Shown piece after piece: positions 60,504-64,000 of a DNA stretch of 64,000 nt. Under the pieces are notes generated by a model. It was not told the DNA's origin. It saw nothing but the letters and a program-made list of their open reading frames with translations, and searched no databases. This DNA is from Bacillota bacterium (GTDB taxonomy: Bacteria; Bacillota; Clostridia; Caldicoprobacterales; Xylanivirgaceae). The translations under genes and the position numbers were made by a program. The DNA lies in the NCBI GenBank assembly GCA_023621995.1, contig JAMOAB010000157.1, positions 42,222 through 106,221 of the forward strand. The letters are read 5' to 3'. Every line of letters starts with the position of its first letter. Positions within the stretch are counted from its first letter, which is position 1.

Positions 60504-62222
60504 CTACTTTAGCACATAAAATTTTGTTCCCTCAAGAGGGTTGTTCTTATAGTCAAATAATATGCATGTCTCTTTCTCTTCATATGAAATAGGGTCATAT
60601 TGGAAGATTTCCATATGAATCATTCTCATAAGTTGTCTCTTAGTATATTCAGCATATTTAGGCAGATATTTTTCTATGTTTTTTTGGTTATCTAAAAATT
60701 CCTTAAGTTTATCATCTCCCAATTTCGCTGGATAAAAGCATTTAGGATAATTTGAAGGTTTCTGCCATAAGCAATAGTCAAATCGTAATACCTCCTTAAA
60801 TATATGGACAGGAATTTTTTCTATTCCTCTTACAAAATCATACAATATCTCATATAATGCGGCTAGTGAATGGGATACTTCAAAAAGTTCCCTCTCTACC
60901 CAATATTCCATAAATTGCTCAAAAAATAAAAAAGCACTATTATTAAAATACTGTATAAGAAATTTTAATGTATGTTCAAATCTGTGGGAATTATAATATT
61001 TCCCTACTAAATCCTCTACTCCCTTTAACTTTAAAATATCTCCATATTTTATATAATCATTTTCTAATACTTCATAAGGAGAGTAAAGAGTATATTTATA
61101 TCCGTATTTGTTTGTTTTTTCTCTTATCCCTGACCCCTTTAATAACTTCAAAAAACCAAGCTGCAGATTATCTGGCTTCATTTCATATACATCATCAAAA
61201 GACTTAGCAAAAGATACGTAGTCTTCATAGGGCAATCCAGCAATAAGATCTAGGTGTAAATGCATATTACGAGGCCGTCTAAGTTCTTTGACTATTTTAG
61301 CAATCTTGTGTATATCTGTGTCTCTCTCTATGGCATCTAAAGTATACTCATTTGTCGACTGTACACCGATTTCTAATTGAAATAGACCAGAAGGTGCTCT
61401 TTTAAATAATTCTAACATATCTTGATCTATGAGATGAGCGGCGACTTCAAAATGAAAGTTTGTACTACCTCCCCTTTTTATTATATGTTCTATTATAGTC
61501 TTTGCCCTTTTAGGGGGACAATTAAATGTCCTATCTACCAATTTTACTTGGGGCACCTTTCTATCTATAAAAAAGTCTATCTCGTCCAATACCCTATCAA
61601 GTGAAAAATATCTGACACCTTCTATAGTAGATGATAGACAATATTGACAATTAAAGGGACATCCCCTAGATGTCTCATAGTATATTATTTTATTTTCTAG
61701 TCCAGATAATCCATTCCTATATGGAAAAGGAATTTTATCCAATTCTTTTATATTAGACCTTGGAGTATTTTGTATAATTACATCTCCATCCCTGTATACT
61801 AAACCTCGTATGTTGGAGAAATCTTCCCTACCCCCTTCTAATGTCTGCAAAAATTCTCTAAATGTCTCCTCCCCTTCACCATATATTATAAAGTCTATAT
61901 ATGGATTTTCATCCATAAGAGTACAACTATCAAATGACACCTCTGGACCACCGAGCACTATCTTGCATTTTGGCATTACTTGCTTTAAAGATGAGGCCAA
62001 CATAAGTGTTTGCCCTATATTCCATATATAGCAGGAAAATCCTATTATATCTGGCTTTTCCAGATAAATACCTGCCAATATTTTGTCCATCTGGTCATTT
62101 ATTGTAAATTCCCGAATAGTTATATTTGAAGAAGAATAAGCTTGACAATAAGCCTTTATATATCTTATTGCCAAATTTGAATGTATAAACTTGGCATTGA
62201 GAGAAGTAAGTAAAACTTTCAT
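60504..62222 (-). CDS. B12-binding-domain radical SAM protein (DUF4080 type)
   Basis: The 572-residue protein has an N-terminal B12-binding-like domain (LTSLNAKFIHSNLAIRYI, LGGPEVSFD) that lacks D-x-H-x-x-G. A radical SAM domain follows, with the cluster motif CPFNCQYC near residue 190 and VDRTFNCPPKRA, then a C-terminal region around KCFYPAKLGDDKL like DUF4080. It belongs to the B12-radical-SAM class that performs unusual methylations or ring changes, but this subgroup has no assigned reaction. It is a single gene, read against the zinc-ribbon gene. Confidence 0.85.
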   Translation of the reverse strand: MKVLLTSLNAKFIHSNLAIRYIKAYCQAYSSSNITIREFTINDQMDKILAGIYLEKPDIIGFSCYIWNIGQTLMLASSLKQVMPKCKIVLGGPEVSFDSCTLMDENPYIDFIIYGEGEETFREFLQTLEGGREDFSNIRGLVYRDGDVIIQNTPRSNIKELDKIPFPYRNGLSGLENKIIYYETSRGCPFNCQYCLSSTIEGVRYFSLDRVLDEIDFFIDRKVPQVKLVDRTFNCPPKRAKTIIEHIIKRGGSTNFHFEVAAHLIDQDMLELFKRAPSGLFQLEIGVQSTNEYTLDAIERDTDIHKIAKIVKELRRPRNMHLHLDLIAGLPYEDYVSFAKSFDDVYEMKPDNLQLGFLKLLKGSGIREKTNKYGYKYTLYSPYEVLENDYIKYGDILKLKGVEDLVGKYYNSHRFEHTLKFLIQYFNNSAFLFFEQFMEYWVERELFEVSHSLAALYEILYDFVRGIEKIPVHIFKEVLRFDYCLWQKPSNYPKCFYPAKLGDDKLKEFLDNQKNIEKYLPKYAEYTKRQLMRMIHMEIFQYDPISYEEKETCILFDYKNNPLEGTKFYVLK

Positions 62223-62394
62223 ATTGATTATGACACCATCCTAACATTTTATTGAATTACAGTTAGACAAGTCAAAACTGATTATCCACACTTATATATT
62301 ATAACCCATAATTAAATAAAGCGTATATGAATGTATTTTTTAGTTTAAAAATAATTTTTTACATACACATACGCTTTAGATTTTATCAAGTGTT

Positions 62395-62532
62395 TTATTC
62401 TTCTGTCTTCTCATCATACGGAAATATTCGTGTTAAAAGCTTCACCATTAGATAGAATAGAAACAACACAAAAAAGACTGTCCCCATTCCTGTTCCCATT
62501 ATCTTTAAGGTTTCTGTTATCAAGTTATTCAT
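62395..62532 (-). CDS. Small OadG-like (gamma) subunit of a sodium-pump decarboxylase
   Basis: ATG 62532 (GGGAGG, seven-base spacing) opens a frame of 45 codons ending at 62395. The product has one membrane helix (about residues 17-34), the family-typical GTGMGTVFFVLFLFYLMV, and a short charged tail. This matches OadG/MmdD-type subunits, which stabilise the beta subunit and anchor the complex. It begins 14 bases after the oadB stop. Confidence 0.72.
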   Translation of the reverse strand: MNNLITETLKIMGTGMGTVFFVLFLFYLMVKLLTRIFPYDEKTEE

Positions 62533-62546
62533 GTCAAAACCTCCCA

Positions 62547-63653
62547 TTATGATAGCAATTCCAGAAGTATTCCCCCTGCAATTATAGAACCTATCTGACC
62601 TGCAACATTTGCACCTACCGCTTGCATTAAAACAAAGTTATTTGGATCCTCTTTTTGTGCCATCTTCTGGATTATCCTAGCGGACATTGGAAAAGCAGAT
62701 ATACCAGCTGCTCCAATCATAGGATTTACCTTATTCTTTAAAAACAAATTTACAAACTTTGCGAATAGAACTCCACCAGCTGTATCAAATACAAACGCTA
62801 AAAGACCTATACCTAATATCAATAGGGTAGTAGGTGCTAAGAAAGCTTCAGCCGTCATTGTAGAGCCTATAGTAATTCCAAGCAAAAGGGTTACAAGATT
62901 GGCAAGCTCATTTTGTGCAGACTGGGACAGACGTTCTAATACACCACATTCTCTCACCAAATTTCCAAACATCAAAGCCCCTACTAACCCAACACTGACA
63001 GGAGCAATTATTCCAGCTATTATGGTCACCAATATTGGAAAGGCAATTAGCACTTTCTTCGAGACCTTTACATCATAATCTGCATCCATTTTTATCTTTC
63101 GCTCTTTTTCGGTAGTAAGTAGTCTAATTACAGGTGGCTGTATAAGTGGCACAAGGGCCATATATGAATATGCCGCCACCGATATTGGGCCTATATAATC
63201 TTTGGCAAATTTATTTGCAACATATATCGAAGTAGGCCCATCAGCTGCCCCAATTATACCTATAGCTGCTGCCTCCTGCAATGAGAACTTGCCTGTAGAT
63301 GCAGCAAGGAGCATAGCTGCAAATATTCCAAACTGTGCAGCTGCACCAAAAAACAACATTACTGGTTGCCTCAATAGAGGGCTAAAATCTATCATGGCCC
63401 CCACTGCAATGAATATAAGTATTGGAAATAACTCTGTCTTTATACCTGCATTATAGAGAATGGTCAAAAAACCTCCCTCTCCCACTGCCGAAGACATAGG
63501 TATGTTGGTGAGTATTGCACCAAATCCTATGGGCAAAAGAAGCATAGGCTCATATTCTTTTTTTATGGCTATGTATATAAGAAAAAGACCTATGATTATC
63601 ATTATAAGTTGTTTTCCTGTCATAGCCATAAGACCTTCTAGTAATACCTCCAT
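62547..63653 (-). CDS. oadB: Sodium-ion-translocating decarboxylase, beta subunit
   Basis: The 368-residue membrane protein has about nine to eleven helices. The conserved IGAADGPTSIYVANKF carries the Asp needed for Na+ transport in OadB, MmdB and GcdB, and GANVAGQIGSIIAGG ends the protein. It couples decarboxylation of a carboxybiotin-bound group to Na+ export. The carboxyltransferase and biotin carrier are not in the window, so oxaloacetate, methylmalonyl-CoA or glutaconyl-CoA remain possible. The gene is controlled by the Mn2+-type riboswitch and terminator just upstream. A 45-codon gamma-like gene follows. Confidence 0.9.
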   Translation of the reverse strand: MEVLLEGLMAMTGKQLIMIIIGLFLIYIAIKKEYEPMLLLPIGFGAILTNIPMSSAVGEGGFLTILYNAGIKTELFPILIFIAVGAMIDFSPLLRQPVMLFFGAAAQFGIFAAMLLAASTGKFSLQEAAAIGIIGAADGPTSIYVANKFAKDYIGPISVAAYSYMALVPLIQPPVIRLLTTEKERKIKMDADYDVKVSKKVLIAFPILVTIIAGIIAPVSVGLVGALMFGNLVRECGVLERLSQSAQNELANLVTLLLGITIGSTMTAEAFLAPTTLLILGIGLLAFVFDTAGGVLFAKFVNLFLKNKVNPMIGAAGISAFPMSARIIQKMAQKEDPNNFVLMQAVGANVAGQIGSIIAGGILLELLS

Positions 63654-63684
63654 ATATATTATTCCTCCTGTCCTTTTTATTAAA

Positions 63685-63724
63685 AAGACCTCTGCTCAGC
63701 TAATATTAGCTGAGCAGAGGTCTT
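63685..63724 (-). terminator. Riboswitch-controlled terminator before oadB
   Basis: A perfect 20-base-pair palindrome (AAGACCTCTGCTCAGCTAAT and complement) is followed on the minus strand by TTTTTAATA. Its 5' arm overlaps the 3' side of riboswitch stem P1 (63715-63724), so folding of the aptamer and of the terminator are mutually exclusive. Confidence 0.85.
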
Positions 63725-63826
63725 ATCCACAACCTGAAAATTGCCTCCTAACCGGGTGATTATACCACCGGATTGACGATTAGAAGACTAGCTTATTGCT
63801 GCTAGGGATTACTCCCCCCTACTCTG
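63715..63826 (-). ncRNA. Mn2+-sensing yybP-ykoY riboswitch
   Basis: On the minus strand the RNA has the aptamer parts in order. P1 5' side CAGAG is followed by the conserved GGGGAGTA, then P2 (CTAGC/GCTAG). The P3 leg contains UCGUCAAUCCG and CCGG, nearly the same as the Lactococcus aptamer (UCGUCAAUUCG...CCGG). A short P4 follows, and GAUAAGACCUCUG closes P1 and matches the AGACC of the consensus. Two legs close together at the Mn2+ site in known structures. The terminator design predicts that metal binding switches the downstream gene on. The call rests on motif and helix matches made by eye. Confidence 0.85.
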
Positions 63827-63834
63827 ATAAAATA

Positions 63835-63863
63835 ATCATAACCCCTACATATAATATTGTCAA
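63835..63863 (-). promoter_or_regulatory. Promoter of the riboswitch-oadB transcript
   Basis: On the minus strand a perfect TTGACA and TATGAT are spaced 17 bases apart. Transcription would begin only a few bases before the aptamer. The remaining sequence to the right edge (to 64000) contains no clear gene. Confidence 0.8.
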
Positions 63864-64000
63864 GTACTAATAAATTACGGTTCAACCTCGAATTTTGTGA
63901 AAATATAATATTGCCATAAATTACATGGGCAATTATTTGATAAAAAGGTATGAAAAAACCGATACATCCTTTATCATTATAGTTGCAAACCAAAATTTAA

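Noticed and set aside
63802..63993. 63-codon minus-strand frame at the right end
   Set aside because: It overlaps the promoter and the aptamer 5' part, with no ribosome-binding site or family match.
1..64000. CRISPR arrays, insertion sequences and integrative elements
   Set aside because: No regularly spaced direct repeats, transposase or integrase frames or terminal inverted repeats were seen. Palindromes found are explained as terminators.

Overview
The window looks like chromosomal DNA from an anaerobic, spore-forming member of the Clostridia. The sequence is strongly AT-rich and genes are tightly packed. Most genes lie on the minus strand, including the housekeeping loci polA, coaE, lon, lonB, clpX, clpP and tig. 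Sporulation-linked families are present (LonB, YhcN/YlaJ lipoprotein, GerMN lipoprotein). Respiration is represented only by an Rnf complex. No insertion sequence, prophage block, CRISPR array or rRNA operon was seen. I cannot name the species.

Layout. 0-4.3 kb: a DivIVA-like fragment, patatin phospholipase, pncB, DUF1836 protein, holin-like membrane protein. 4.3-10.5 kb: lgt, an active/inactive M16 peptidase pair, a YhcN/YlaJ lipoprotein, and the methylthioadenosine salvage genes mtnP-mtnA. 10.7-18.1 kb: a GerMN lipoprotein, a tiny gene, and the operon rnfCDGEAB ending in an overlapping solitary DNA adenine methyltransferase. 18.3-24.5 kb: two half-size TauE/SafE-like proteins, a MATE transporter, an envelope lipoprotein, a probable membrane-anchored zinc protease with a peptidoglycan-binding partner, and an amidohydrolase. 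24.6-33.8 kb: tRNA-Leu(GAG), the polA-coaE-transglycosylase-solute-binding-protein operon, a CAP-domain protein, an anti-sigma-like/DUF4349 protein overlapping a SIMPL protein, and tRNA-Leu(CAA). 33.8-42.5 kb: an L,D-transpeptidase, GNAT, HAD, the probable alpha-ribazole salvage pair cblT-cblS, Gfo/Idh oxidoreductase, Crp/Fnr regulator, a CofE-like ligase and a YhfC membrane protein. 42.8-45.7 kb: an operon of a single-chain glutamate-mutase-like cobalamin protein and an opine-dehydrogenase-like enzyme. 46-57 kb: two unrecognised proteins, then engB-lon-lonB-clpX-clpP-tig. 57-64 kb: fabI, a half-size GDT1/UPF0016 protein, a candidate Re-citrate synthase, a zinc-ribbon miniprotein, a B12/radical-SAM protein, and a sodium-pump decarboxylase beta subunit with a 45-residue gamma-like protein behind a Mn2+ (yybP-ykoY) riboswitch.

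How the genes fit together. Rnf (ferredoxin:NAD+ oxidoreductase) and the OadB-type decarboxylase subunit both build cation gradients, as expected for a fermentative anaerobe. Cobalamin is a theme: the mutase-like protein, the B12-binding radical SAM protein and the CblT/CblS pair would all need or supply it. A second theme is the cell envelope and spore: Lgt would lipidate the several lipoproteins here, and L,D-transpeptidase, lytic transglycosylase, CAP and peptidoglycan-binding proteins act on or at the wall.

The two most unusual loci are the fused glutamate-mutase-like protein with its opine-dehydrogenase partner (42.8-45.7 kb) and the Mn2+ riboswitch placed before oadB (63.7-63.9 kb). All function calls come from reading translated sequence by eye; no database search was run.
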